NCBI RefSeq assembly: GCF_023502235.1
Contig: NZ_JAMFLY010000001.1
Coordinates: forward strand, 1,178,001 to 1,242,000
From: Flagellimonas myxillae
GTDB lineage: Bacteria > Bacteroidota > Bacteroidia > Flavobacteriales > Flavobacteriaceae
Length of the DNA: 64,000 nt
Direction: 5' to 3'
Shown here: one piece after another, positions 36,381 to 45,787 of the stretch
How positions within the stretch are numbered: position 1 is the stretch's first letter
Layout of the letters: each line of letters opens with the position of its first letter
Made by a program: the position numbers and the translations under genes
The notes under the pieces: generated by a model
The model's input: the letters and a program-made list of their open reading frames with translations, nothing else
Told to the model about the DNA's origin: nothing
Database searches by the model: none

Positions 36381-37007
36381 CTAGCTTACCAACTGTTTTT
36401 CCACATATTCCAGCACCACCATCCAGTTCATTTTTAAGATGAGTGCGGCAGTTGGTACATTATTTTCCTCAATAGCTCGGATAATAGCTTCGTTTTGGTT
36501 GTCCACATTTTCGTAGAAACTAGCATCATTACCATGACCTTGCTCGTAAAAGCGTAATCGGGTTTTGAGGTCATCCAAAATTTGAAGGAGTACCAAATTG
36601 GTGCTGTTTTGGACCAATAGTTCATGAAATTTAAGCCTCGCCTCCAATCGCGCCATTGAGGTATGCGCTTGCTGCAGTTTCAGTTGTTGCTTACGCAAGG
36701 CCTCTAGGTCGGATTCATGATAGGTAGCGCTTTCTACTGCAGTGATTTCCAGTTGGGCTATGGTCTCATAGAGGTTTTTGGCTTCTTTTTTGTTCAGCTT
36801 GGGCACCACAAAGCCACGGTTGGGAATCGCACAAATAACCCTCGATTGCTCCAATTGGCTCAACGCCTCACGAATAGGTGTGACACTTACCCCAATATTC
36901 CGTGATAGGGATGCAAGATTAATGGTTTTGCCCACTTGGAGTTCTCCCTTTTGTATTTGGCCAAGTAAGTGGGACTTTACTTGGTTTCTGAGTATCTGAG
37001 GTTGCAT
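36381..37007 (-). CDS. GntR family transcription regulator with FCD-like domain
   Basis: 208 residues from the ATG at 37007; the longer frame to 37049 would read through the palindrome described next. Winged-helix HTH (about 5-65): INLASLSRNIGVSVTPIREALSQLEQSRVICAIPNRGFVV. The C-terminal helical domain (about 75-200) is FCD-like (ARLKFHELLVQNSTNLVLLQILDDLKTRLRFYE), which usually binds a small organic acid ligand. The gene is convergent with the Moco/amidohydrolase cluster and could regulate it or its own promoter. Confidence 0.85.
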   Translation of the reverse strand: MQPQILRNQVKSHLLGQIQKGELQVGKTINLASLSRNIGVSVTPIREALSQLEQSRVICAIPNRGFVVPKLNKKEAKNLYETIAQLEITAVESATYHESDLEALRKQQLKLQQAHTSMARLEARLKFHELLVQNSTNLVLLQILDDLKTRLRFYEQGHGNDASFYENVDNQNEAIIRAIEENNVPTAALILKMNWMVVLEYVEKQLVS

Positions 37008-37022
37008 AAAGCCAAAATACAT

Positions 37023-37036
37023 AATCGTATACGATT
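37023..37036. promoter_or_regulatory. perfect 14-bp palindrome, likely GntR operator
   Basis: AATCGTATACGATT is fully self-complementary and begins 16 bp before the GntR-type gene start. FCD-type GntR regulators bind such short palindromes. A near-identical copy, AATCATATACGATT, lies at 39745-39758 beside a decayed copy of the gene start. Confidence 0.65.
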
Positions 37037-37235
37037 CATGTATAAACATCGGTCAAACGCCTTTAAATTAGGGCAATGACCACATTACCACAAAACCTTA
37101 AGATTTATTTCGGGTAAACAAAACAAGTAGAAGCAGGGTATTCACAAGTTTTTCGAAAGTAATCATCCCATTTCCCCTGTCAAGTTCCAATTTTGTTTCA
37201 TTTTTATTTACCTTAATACATATGATGAGACTTTT

Positions 37236-39563
37236 ATGAAATTCCTTTTAAGCAAAGTCTGCTTGTTGGTACTTCCCGCAGTTTTGATGGCCCAAAATGA
37301 TTTTGAGACCAATATCCTTGAACCCTTAAACAACCGGCAACCCTATTTTGAAAAAATCTTTGTCCATACAAATAAAGAACTATATTCAAAAACGGACGTG
37401 CTTTGGTTCAAGGTGTATATTGTAACCGATACCAACACACCGTCACTGCCCACTACGCTGGCTTATGTAGATTTATTCGATGCCAATGACAAGCATATTG
37501 CCACAAAAAACATCTTTATTCATAAAGGTGTTGGCCAAGGTCAGTTTTTTTTAAATGAAGACCTACCGGGAAACAGCATATACCTCCGGGCCCATACAAA
37601 CTACATGAAGAATTTTGGGGAGCACAATGCCTACCACCACCAAATTGATCTTTTGGAAAGACCGGATATGTCAGATGACAAGGCTGATAGGTTATATGAT
37701 GTTCAGTTTTTTCCTGAGGGCGGACACTTTCTCGAGAAAACACCAAACACCATGGGGATAAAGGCTTTGGTGAATGGAGTGAGCACTGATTTTGAAGGGT
37801 ACGTCGTCAATTCCAAAGGCAATAAAATTGTGGACTTTTCCGAAGCGCATTTGGGTATGGGCAAATGTAGTTTCGAATATGAAGAAGGTGAAACGTATGA
37901 AGCCTTTGTTCTCATTAATGACACCATCATACGACATGCCCTGCCTAGAGCAAGAAAAACAGGCTTTGCAATTGCTGTTTCCAATGCAAACAAGGACAGT
38001 ATTACCATACGATTGCAGACGAATAAAGAAACTATTAAAACCCTTGCTAGTGGCTATACAATACTATTGCACCAAAGAAACAAGCTGATCAATCATTTGC
38101 CCATTGTTTCTGTGGACACTACCCATATTGAAATAATAGCCGAAAAAAAACTCTTTCCCCGAGGGGTAAATTCGGTGACTATTTTTAAAGGGGACAAGCC
38201 TATTCTAGGAAGAAAGTTCTTTGTTGAAAGACCGGATAACCCTGAGGCTGAAGTTGAAATTAAGATTATGAGCCAAGACCAGGATTCCATCTTATATCAG
38301 CTCACCGCTTTGGATAAAAGGACCCAGAAACCCATAAAATCCAATCTTAGTGTTTCCGTACTGTCTATAGATGAAAACTACCGATACAGCAGCCGCTCAA
38401 GTATCTTGGGAGCTTTTTTGCTTACCCCATACATCAGGGGACATGTTGAAAATCCATTCTATTATTTCAACAGACGCGATAAGAAAAAACGGGGGCATTT
38501 GGACCTACTACTTCTGACACAAGGATGGATGCAGTATCAAAATACCATCCAGGAAATCCATCCAAAGGTCACCCATAATTTTGAACTTGGTTTTCATCTC
38601 ACAGGACAGGTAGACCCTTTAGAATCAGACAGCTTGGTACTATTGACCAATCAGGATGAAATCATCGATAAAGTTTCACTCCATGGTGGCGGGGATTTTG
38701 ATTTTAATAAATTACTCATCTACAAAGGGGATAGCGTAAAAATTGCGTTTGTGGATAATGGGTCTGAGATCATCAAACCTAGAAGGATTGTGATAGATAC
38801 AGCAATTCCAGTTCTGCCACCGAAGAATAACCATTCCTTAAAAAAATTTGGAGGTTACAGGGTGGAACAAGAAAATTTTTCGAATTTTTTCGACGAGTAT
38901 TACAACGATGAAATAACTTTTTTGGATGAGGTTGAAGTAAGCTCTAAACAATTGAGCAAAAGGGCTTTGGAACGTAAGCGCTTGATTAAAAAATACAAAC
39001 CGCTTGTTTCCAATATTGGGTTATACCACAATTTGGACCCATCAGAGGTTCATCGTGCACATGTTGAGGACATATTTCAATTTTTACAACGTGAAGGAAT
39101 CATGTTGAGAAACTGGAATGGTGTGGAATGGTACCTTACCACAGGCTTTAAGGAAGCTCGATTGGTAGTGGACGGGAGCGTCGTAGGGTCTGATGAATTA
39201 GGTTCCCTGTTATTACGCATGACCGATGTAGAGAATGTATTTGTGGCATCAACCAGGGGGCATCCAACCTACCAGGTCTTTACCACGGACAGCTACAAAA
39301 AAGGGATTAAAGAATTGTTTCAAGGACATATTGTCAAAAACGGATATGACAAATCCATAAGATATTATACGCCAATTTATGAACTCGATAGGCAGCCTCC
39401 ACCCATAAAGGAAATAGATTGGAAACCAACACTTTATTCAGACGAGCAAGGAAAGGTTTCGTTTAAGATTTCTAGCAACCCCTTACCCAATCAATTGTTT
39501 GTTATAAAAGGGATTTCTTTGGATGGGCATATTATTGAGGAGACCATTACAAGAAACGAATAA
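37236..39563 (+). CDS. large secreted MG2-domain protein with plug-like C-terminal region
   Basis: 775 residues, signal peptide 1-19 (ends VLMAQ). The N-terminal domain matches the MG2 macroglobulin-like type common in Bacteroidota: EKIFVHTNKELYSKTDVLWFKVYIVTD, with further beta-sandwich repeats (QFFPEGGHFLEKTPNTMGIKALV). The C-terminal half contains DEVEVSSK and a TonB-plug-like segment (WNGVEWYLTTGFKEARLVVDGSVVG). Such proteins are thought to act at the cell surface with outer-membrane receptors; the function is unproven. It is divergent from the GntR gene and may share the operator region. Confidence 0.75.
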   Translation: MKFLLSKVCLLVLPAVLMAQNDFETNILEPLNNRQPYFEKIFVHTNKELYSKTDVLWFKVYIVTDTNTPSLPTTLAYVDLFDANDKHIATKNIFIHKGVGQGQFFLNEDLPGNSIYLRAHTNYMKNFGEHNAYHHQIDLLERPDMSDDKADRLYDVQFFPEGGHFLEKTPNTMGIKALVNGVSTDFEGYVVNSKGNKIVDFSEAHLGMGKCSFEYEEGETYEAFVLINDTIIRHALPRARKTGFAIAVSNANKDSITIRLQTNKETIKTLASGYTILLHQRNKLINHLPIVSVDTTHIEIIAEKKLFPRGVNSVTIFKGDKPILGRKFFVERPDNPEAEVEIKIMSQDQDSILYQLTALDKRTQKPIKSNLSVSVLSIDENYRYSSRSSILGAFLLTPYIRGHVENPFYYFNRRDKKKRGHLDLLLLTQGWMQYQNTIQEIHPKVTHNFELGFHLTGQVDPLESDSLVLLTNQDEIIDKVSLHGGGDFDFNKLLIYKGDSVKIAFVDNGSEIIKPRRIVIDTAIPVLPPKNNHSLKKFGGYRVEQENFSNFFDEYYNDEITFLDEVEVSSKQLSKRALERKRLIKKYKPLVSNIGLYHNLDPSEVHRAHVEDIFQFLQREGIMLRNWNGVEWYLTTGFKEARLVVDGSVVGSDELGSLLLRMTDVENVFVASTRGHPTYQVFTTDSYKKGIKELFQGHIVKNGYDKSIRYYTPIYELDRQPPPIKEIDWKPTLYSDEQGKVSFKISSNPLPNQLFVIKGISLDGHIIEETITRNE

Positions 39564-39671
39564 GTTTCCATTGCTTGCAAATAGGATTGTTCAATTTCAC
39601 TAGAATTGGAAAGTTACTAATCCCAGTATTTCAAGTTAAAATTTAGGTTTGGCATGTTTGAGGTGCGTACT

Positions 39672-39775
39672 TTGGTATTTGGCCAAGTAAAAGGGGATTT
39701 ACCTGGTTTTTGACTATCTGGGATGCATTTAGCCAATTATACACAATCATATACGATTTACACATCAACAGGGGT
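39672..39775 (-). pseudogene. decayed copy of the GntR gene 5' end and operator
   Basis: About 100 bp match the region 36956-37055 closely: the start region, the TTTGGCCAAGTAA segment and the operator are preserved with the same order and spacing (17 versus 16 bp between palindrome and ATG). Read on the minus strand from 39728, a one-base deletion and early stops (TAG, TAA) break the frame, so only a remnant is left. It includes the near-palindrome AATCATATACGATT at 39745-39758. Confidence 0.65.
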
Positions 39776-39824
39776 TAAACAGCTCAAAAACAGGTACCTT
39801 ACATAAAAAGTAAACCGCTGAATC

Positions 39825-40004
39825 ATGAAAAAAACAACCAAAATTGGAATTTTGTTGCTGTTATTTGGAACAATGCTCGTTCTTGCTTGCAGCAGCTCTA
39901 AATCGGATGATTATGATCCACCAAGGGATGAAGAGGAATCTTTGATGCAAAGTGCAACAGACAGTATAAGTGCTGCTGAAAAATCAAATGGCCTGGACAA
40001 TTAA
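39825..40004 (+). CDS. small lipoprotein
   Basis: 59 residues. The N-terminal signal ends in the lipobox LVLAC (Cys22), followed by SSSKSDD and an acidic, Ser-rich tail. It resembles short surface lipoproteins of Bacteroidota; no function known. A hairpin terminator follows at 40083. The GntR-type near-palindrome lies 67 bp upstream and might act on this gene. Confidence 0.7.
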   Translation: MKKTTKIGILLLLFGTMLVLACSSSKSDDYDPPRDEEESLMQSATDSISAAEKSNGLDN

Positions 40005-40082
40005 CCTAGGGCACCCAATAAGCGAAATCAGCGATAATCTTACATGAATTAGAAGTCCTTAAATCCCAAACGCACGGCAGAT

Positions 40083-40124
40083 AGGTTCAGGAGCGTGATT
40101 AATTTCGCCCACTGAACCTTTTTT
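40083..40124 (+). terminator. Rho-independent terminator
   Basis: AGGTTCAG (40083-40090) pairs with CTGAACCT (40112-40119), an inner GCG/CGC pair lengthens the stem, and a T-run follows. It lies 79 bp after the small lipoprotein gene. Confidence 0.75.
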
Positions 40125-40272
40125 AGTTCCCCAAATACTCAATTAGCTGAAATTAAATCCTCGTTTTTTGGATACATGCAAAATTTAAATGAACTTGAAG
40201 CCTGACAACTTTAAGCACTGCGTAAGTTTCAGAAAGTAAAACGGACTACTACCATAACCCTCAACCATAGGC

Positions 40273-41349
40273 ATGTCTAAATCCCTTTTGTTCATTCCCG
40301 ATATTTCGGGATATACCAAATTTATCCAAACTACGGAGATTGAGCACAGCCAACATGTCATTTCTGAACTTCTGGAGGTTTTGGTCAATGCCAACACCCA
40401 AGGGCTCAAACTTGCGGAAATTGAAGGGGATGCCCTTTTCTTCTACAAGGAGAATGAAGTGCCTTCACAAGAAAATCTATTGGCGCAGATAGAATCCATG
40501 TTTACCGCCTTTTACAGTCATCTGAAGATGTTGGAAAAGAACAGGATTTGCCCCTGTAATGCATGTGCTACCGCACCCAATCTGCAATTAAAAATTATTG
40601 CACATAGTGGTCATTTGCAGCATATTGAAGTGCAGGGCAATCGTAAACCTTTTGGGGAGCAGGTGATTGAAGCGCATCGCTTGCTTAAAAACTCAGTTGA
40701 CAGCGACAACTATACCCTGGTAAGTCGAAAATTGGCGCTGGACATCATGCTGTCTCCATACTATTCAAGTAAAATCTTCAGATTTAGACAAGGCTCCGAT
40801 TCTTACGATGGAAAAGAAGTGGAGTATATCTATTCCATTATAGACCCTGGGGAATTGCAACTCCGAAGTTTTGTTCAACCTAAGACGATTACATTTGACG
40901 ACCCGCCCCAGGTGGTCATTGAACAAGAATTTCCGACTTCTGCAGAAAATTTGATGGAGAGTATTACCAACTACTCGTTCCGACCCAATTGGCAAGAAGG
41001 GGTGGACAAATTGGAGTTCAATGAAAACGAGGTAACACGATTGGGTACGGAACATACCTGTGTCGTCAATGGAAAACTCTTGGATTTTGTGACCATTACA
41101 AAAGAGACCGAACCTGGTCGTCTTATTTATGGGGAACTCACCCATAACCATCCTTTGTTTGATGACTTTTACCTGTTCTATATTTTCATTCCCATTTCAG
41201 AGGAAAAATGTCTTTTGCGGGCGGAGTTTCATTGGGAGTCCAAATCCTTATTGAGGAAGTTGATCGGTAAACTCCTGGGTAAAAAGTTAGTTCGGAAAAG
41301 TAGCGCACAAGCCATCCAAAGCTTGCTAAAGTTTATAGAAAGCCAATAA
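40273..41349 (+). CDS. DUF2652 family protein
   Basis: 358 residues, no signal peptide. The N-terminal ~190 residues follow the DUF2652 pattern, which is nucleotide-cyclase-like: LLFIPDISGYTKFIQTTEIEHSQHVISELLEVL, EIEGDALFFYKENE, and a Cys-rich ICPCNACATAP segment. The C-terminal ~150 residues resemble an SRPBCC ligand-binding fold (NYSFRPNWQEGVDKLEFNENEVTRLGTEHTCVV). Its role is unknown; a cyclase function is not proven because the catalytic metal residues cannot be confirmed. It is 27 bp before the DUF3052 gene. Confidence 0.8.
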   Translation: MSKSLLFIPDISGYTKFIQTTEIEHSQHVISELLEVLVNANTQGLKLAEIEGDALFFYKENEVPSQENLLAQIESMFTAFYSHLKMLEKNRICPCNACATAPNLQLKIIAHSGHLQHIEVQGNRKPFGEQVIEAHRLLKNSVDSDNYTLVSRKLALDIMLSPYYSSKIFRFRQGSDSYDGKEVEYIYSIIDPGELQLRSFVQPKTITFDDPPQVVIEQEFPTSAENLMESITNYSFRPNWQEGVDKLEFNENEVTRLGTEHTCVVNGKLLDFVTITKETEPGRLIYGELTHNHPLFDDFYLFYIFIPISEEKCLLRAEFHWESKSLLRKLIGKLLGKKLVRKSSAQAIQSLLKFIESQ

Positions 41350-41376
41350 TCTGTTAATTATCTTATTTTTAGTGCT

Positions 41377-41793
41377 ATGCAGACTCCCTCAGGATATTCT
41401 GGCACCCCACTCGGTAAAAAGTTGGGACTTAAAGAAGGTTTTATCGTGGTACTCCATAACGAGCCTAAGTATTACCTAAAGCTCTTTCCATACCTACCCG
41501 AAAAACTTAGTTTTCCATCGGAATGGTCGGAAGGCACTGTTGATTTTATCCATGTTTTTTGTACCACCCAATTTGAATTGGAGGAAGCAGTTACCCAATA
41601 CAAACCAGCGTTAAAGAAAACCGGGATGCTCTGGGTGAGTTGGCCCAAAGGCAGCTCCAAAATTACAACCGAACTAAAACGGGATCCCATTCGAAGATAT
41701 CTATTATCTAAGGGTTTGGTCGATGTAAAAGTAGCTGCTGTTGATGATGATTGGAGTGGCTTAAAATTTATGTACCGAAAAAAGGACCGCTAG
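41377..41793 (+). CDS. DUF3052 family protein
   Basis: 138 residues. The family pattern is GYSGTPLGKKLGLKEGFIVVLHNEP, then FIHVFCTTQFELEEAVTQYKPALKKTGMLWVSWPKGSSK, and a C-terminal VDVKVAAVDDDWSGLKFMYRKKDR. These small cytosolic proteins have no established role. It lies close behind the DUF2652 gene on the same strand. The following BNR gene starts 83 bp later. Confidence 0.82.
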   Translation: MQTPSGYSGTPLGKKLGLKEGFIVVLHNEPKYYLKLFPYLPEKLSFPSEWSEGTVDFIHVFCTTQFELEEAVTQYKPALKKTGMLWVSWPKGSSKITTELKRDPIRRYLLSKGLVDVKVAAVDDDWSGLKFMYRKKDR

Positions 41794-41876
41794 TCCCTGA
41801 TTTTCACATTTTTTTTAGAATCCCGGCTGATGTATTTGACTATCTTACAGCGGCTAATTCAACCAAATATTTTAAT

Positions 41877-44800
41877 ATGAAACACTGCTCAAAAGTTTAT
41901 TCAGCAATCCTATTTCTTTTTCTTTCCACACTACACTTAACCGCACAAAAACCAGATTCCACAACCTTCAAGGGACTCGCATTTAGAAGTCTCGGTCCTG
42001 CACTTACTTCTGGAAGAATCGCAGACATTGCCATTCACCCGAAAAATGAAAGTGTGTGGTATGTGGCCGTTGGCTCCGGAGGAGTTTGGAAAACCATTAA
42101 CAGCGGAACCACTTGGAAGCCCATTTTTGACAAACAATCCAGTTATTCCATTGGATGTGTTACCATTGATCCCAACAACCCAAGTACCATTTGGGTGGGA
42201 ACGGGCGAAAATGTAGGAGGGCGCCATGTAGGTTTTGGCGATGGAATCTATGTCAGTCATAATGAAGGGAAGACCTGGAAGAATATGGGACTGAAGTCTT
42301 CAGAGCACCTTTCAAAGATCATTGTGCATCCTGAAAACTCCAATGTTATTATGGTCGCCTCCCAAGGACCTCTTTGGAGCAAAGGGGGAGAACGTGGTTT
42401 TTATAAATCCACAGATGGGGGAAAGACTTGGAAAAGAACTTTGGGCAATTCCGAATGGACTGGGGTTACCGACATTGTAATGGACCCAACAAATCCAGAT
42501 GTAATTTATGCCGCAACTTGGGACAGGCACCGAACAGTGGCTGCCTTAATGGGCGGGGGACCAGGTTCTGGTTTGCATAAAAGTACCGATGGAGGTGAGA
42601 CATGGACCAAATTGTCCAATGGGCTCCCGAAATCCAATATGGGAAAAATCGGCTTGGCCATTTCACCATTTAACAACGAAACGCTTTACGCGGCCATCGA
42701 ATTGAATAGACGCAAAGGAGGCGTTTACATTTCAAAAAATGGTGGAGGCTCCTGGACCAAGCAGTCCGATGCGGTAGCTGGGGCAACCGGACCCCATTAT
42801 TACCAAGAATTATATGCATCCCCACATCACGAAGGGAAATTGTTCCTGATGAACAATGAAGTACTGGTTTCCGATAATCACGGAAAGACATTTACAACCA
42901 TGAACGAAGAGAAAAAACACGTGGACAGCCATGCCATGGCCTTTAAAAAATCGGACCCTGACTATGTGCTGTTTGGAACGGATGGAGGCCTTTACGAATC
43001 TTACGACCTTACGAAGACGTGGAGGTACTTTAGCAACCTTCCCCTCATCCAATATTACAAAGTGGCGGTAGACGATTCCGCACCTTTCTACAATATTTAT
43101 GGGGGAACACAAGACAATGGTTCCCACGGCGGACCTTCGAGAACAGCCAGCGCCGCCGGAATCTTGAACTCCGATTGGTGGGTTACCCTAGGAGCTGATG
43201 GACACCAGTCCGCTACCGAACCTGGAAATCCCGACATTACCTATGGTGAATTCCAACAGGGATGGCTATGGAGAATTGATCAAACTACTGGGGAAACTGT
43301 TTTTGTGCAGCCGCAACCTGCTGCAGGGGAGCCCCACGAACGCTTTAATTGGGACGCACCTATTTTGGTAAGCCCACACAACCCAACCCGTTTGTATTTT
43401 GCTTCCTACAGGGTTTGGAAATCGGAAAATAGGGGTGATGATTGGACGGCCATTTCTGGGGACCTTACCCGAAACGAAGACCGATTGACACTTCCAATAA
43501 TGGGAAGACAACAAAGTTGGGACAATGCATGGGATGTTTTGGCCATGTCCAATTACAACACCATTACCTCCTTGGCAGAATCTCCGATTCAAGAAGGCCT
43601 CATCTATGCTGGAACCGACGATGGCATCCTGCAGGTGACCGAAAATGGAGGAACCTCTTGGAGAAGAATCAATTTGGGTAGCATTAAAGGAGTACCTTCA
43701 AGAGCTTTTGTGAACGACGTAAGGGCCGACCTTTATGATGCCAATACGGTCTACTTGGTATTGGATAACCACAAGGAGGGGGACTTCAAACCATATATTT
43801 TAAAGAGTACGGACAAAGGGAACAGTTGGACCTTTATCAACGGTAATTTACCCAAGAGATTGGTCACTTGGAGAATTGTACAGGACCACAAGAAGAAAGG
43901 CCTAATGTTTGCCGCTACCGAATTCGGAATTTATTTTACCAACAACGGAGGAACATCCTGGATGGAACTGGACGGGGGACTACCAACCATTTCCTTCCGC
44001 GACATCACCATCCAGAGAAGGGAAGATGATTTGGTTGCTGCATCCTTCGGCCGAGGCTTTTATGTATTGGACGACATTTCCGCTTTACGGGATTTTGAGG
44101 TGTCCAAGATGGGAGAAGAGAAGCTTTATAAGGTAAAACCCGCCTATTGGTATATCGAAAAGGATGAAGTTTATGGACAGGGAAACAATCAATATGCTGC
44201 TAAAAACCCACCTTATGGGGCAGTGTTCACTTATTATCTTCCGGAGAAACTAAAGTCATTAAAGGAAGCTAGGACCAAGCGTGAAAAAACCCTGAACAAA
44301 CAGAAATCCAACATTGCATTCCCGGGTTGGGATGCTTTGGATAAGGAGGCGAACCAGGAAAAACCGGCATTGGTACTGCTTGTGAGAGATAACAACGGCA
44401 AAGTGGTGAACTCGGTGAAGGGAACCAATAAAAAAGGCTTTAACCGCGTGTCCTGGAACTTAAAATACGCGGATAGGACGGGAATTAAATTGAAAAAACC
44501 GGTAGGGGGCGACGATGACTTTTTAGGTTCTCCCTACACGGCAACTCCAGGCAACTATTCGGTGACCTTGTACCAAAGGGTGGATGGAGAGCTTAAGGAG
44601 CTTTCAGGGCCTCAGAATTTTGAGGTAAAACCTCTGAGAAAAGGCGCCTTGCCTGCCAAGCCAACAAGCGAAATCAATGCCTTTAGGGAACAATTCCAGG
44701 CTTTCCAACAGGATTTGACCGCAACCACCACCAATTTAGACCGTAGCATTGCCAAGATTGATGCGATGAAACGCGCCTTTGATGAAGCGTCCAACCCAAC

Positions 44801-45128
44801 GGCGGAGCTGTCCTCAAAAATCTATGCGGCCAAGGTCCAGCTTCAGGCCATTAAAAAGTTGATGAGTGGAAGCCCATCAAGAAACGAGGTAGGGGAGAAG
44901 ACCCCACCTTCACCTGGAGATGGGGCGTTTATAGGTCAAGTGGCCTTGGGCAATACCTATGGTCCAACTGGAAATCACAAAGCTGCACTTAAGCGGGCCA
45001 GTGACCAATTGGACGATATCAAAAAAGAACTTAATGTACTTGTCAAGAATACCTTACCGTCCTTGGAGACAGCGCTTAAAACGGCTGGAGCTCCTTGGAT
45101 AGAAGGTCAAGGTATGATTGAGGATTAA
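41877..45128 (+). CDS. large secreted BNR/sortilin-like beta-propeller protein
   Basis: 1083 residues from the ATG at 41877, where the signal peptide begins (MKHCSKVYSAILFLFLS, ending LTAQ); an earlier in-frame ATG at 41751 lies inside the DUF3052 gene and is rejected. Residues about 30-730 carry many Asp-box/BNR units (SGTTWKP, STDGGKTWKR, STDGGETWTK, NGGTSWRR, DKGNSWTF), as in VPS10/sortilin-type propellers. The C-terminal ~300 residues are helical with a beta domain (GNYSVTLYQRVDGELKEL) and coiled-coil character. Proteins of this type are often annotated glycosyl hydrolase-like, but no active site is evident here. Confidence 0.85.
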   Translation: MKHCSKVYSAILFLFLSTLHLTAQKPDSTTFKGLAFRSLGPALTSGRIADIAIHPKNESVWYVAVGSGGVWKTINSGTTWKPIFDKQSSYSIGCVTIDPNNPSTIWVGTGENVGGRHVGFGDGIYVSHNEGKTWKNMGLKSSEHLSKIIVHPENSNVIMVASQGPLWSKGGERGFYKSTDGGKTWKRTLGNSEWTGVTDIVMDPTNPDVIYAATWDRHRTVAALMGGGPGSGLHKSTDGGETWTKLSNGLPKSNMGKIGLAISPFNNETLYAAIELNRRKGGVYISKNGGGSWTKQSDAVAGATGPHYYQELYASPHHEGKLFLMNNEVLVSDNHGKTFTTMNEEKKHVDSHAMAFKKSDPDYVLFGTDGGLYESYDLTKTWRYFSNLPLIQYYKVAVDDSAPFYNIYGGTQDNGSHGGPSRTASAAGILNSDWWVTLGADGHQSATEPGNPDITYGEFQQGWLWRIDQTTGETVFVQPQPAAGEPHERFNWDAPILVSPHNPTRLYFASYRVWKSENRGDDWTAISGDLTRNEDRLTLPIMGRQQSWDNAWDVLAMSNYNTITSLAESPIQEGLIYAGTDDGILQVTENGGTSWRRINLGSIKGVPSRAFVNDVRADLYDANTVYLVLDNHKEGDFKPYILKSTDKGNSWTFINGNLPKRLVTWRIVQDHKKKGLMFAATEFGIYFTNNGGTSWMELDGGLPTISFRDITIQRREDDLVAASFGRGFYVLDDISALRDFEVSKMGEEKLYKVKPAYWYIEKDEVYGQGNNQYAAKNPPYGAVFTYYLPEKLKSLKEARTKREKTLNKQKSNIAFPGWDALDKEANQEKPALVLLVRDNNGKVVNSVKGTNKKGFNRVSWNLKYADRTGIKLKKPVGGDDDFLGSPYTATPGNYSVTLYQRVDGELKELSGPQNFEVKPLRKGALPAKPTSEINAFREQFQAFQQDLTATTTNLDRSIAKIDAMKRAFDEASNPTAELSSKIYAAKVQLQAIKKLMSGSPSRNEVGEKTPPSPGDGAFIGQVALGNTYGPTGNHKAALKRASDQLDDIKKELNVLVKNTLPSLETALKTAGAPWIEGQGMIED

Positions 45129-45136
45129 ATCCAACA

Positions 45137-45787
45137 ATGAAAAAAAACTATAGCACGTTTTGGCTTTTCTTTCTGGGGATGTTTTTGTGCCAAGCACAGT
45201 ATACCGAGGAAGATTGGCCAGAACGTGATGAATGGATGCAGACCGAAGCCTTGTTGCAGCTCTCTGGAATTGGCTTGGGGGACAAGGTCGCTGATATAGG
45301 TTGCCATGAAGGTTATTTATCCATGCGTTTGTCCCGACTGGTACAGGAAACCGGAAGGGTATATGCGGTGGATGTGCGTTCCGATAGGTTAAAGACCCTA
45401 CGGGAAAATGCCGCAGACCGAAACCTGAAGAACATCATCACCATTTTAGGGGATTACGACAATCCAAAATTGCCCAGTGACGAGCTGGATGCGGTTTTTA
45501 TCATAGATACCTATCACGAAATGGACTCCTATGAGGAAATCCTGCGCCATGTAAAAAATGCGTTGAAAGTGGGAGGGAAGGTGATGCTTTTGGAAAAACT
45601 CAAGGATAGGGTCAGGGGTAAAACCCGAAGGGATCAAGTGAATGCACACTCGCTAGGACCAGAATATGTTCGCAGGGAACTGCGCCAAGCAGGGTTTACC
45701 ATCATATCCGAAATTGAAGACCACGGGGATTGGGAACGAGATTCCAGCAAACAAATGTGGGTGCTCGTGGCCGAGAAAAGTTCCTAG
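45137..45787 (+). CDS. secreted-type class I SAM methyltransferase
   Basis: 216 residues. An N-terminal signal-like segment (about 1-20, ends FLCQAQ) is unusual for a methyltransferase. SAM-binding motif I is VADIGCHEGYLSMRLS (about residues 53-68), followed by VYAVDVRSDRL (acidic motif) and DAVFIIDTYHEMDSYEEIL. The acceptor is unknown. It starts 8 bp after the BNR gene and its stop overlaps the convergent gene by 4 bp. Confidence 0.8.
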   Translation: MKKNYSTFWLFFLGMFLCQAQYTEEDWPERDEWMQTEALLQLSGIGLGDKVADIGCHEGYLSMRLSRLVQETGRVYAVDVRSDRLKTLRENAADRNLKNIITILGDYDNPKLPSDELDAVFIIDTYHEMDSYEEILRHVKNALKVGGKVMLLEKLKDRVRGKTRRDQVNAHSLGPEYVRRELRQAGFTIISEIEDHGDWERDSSKQMWVLVAEKSS

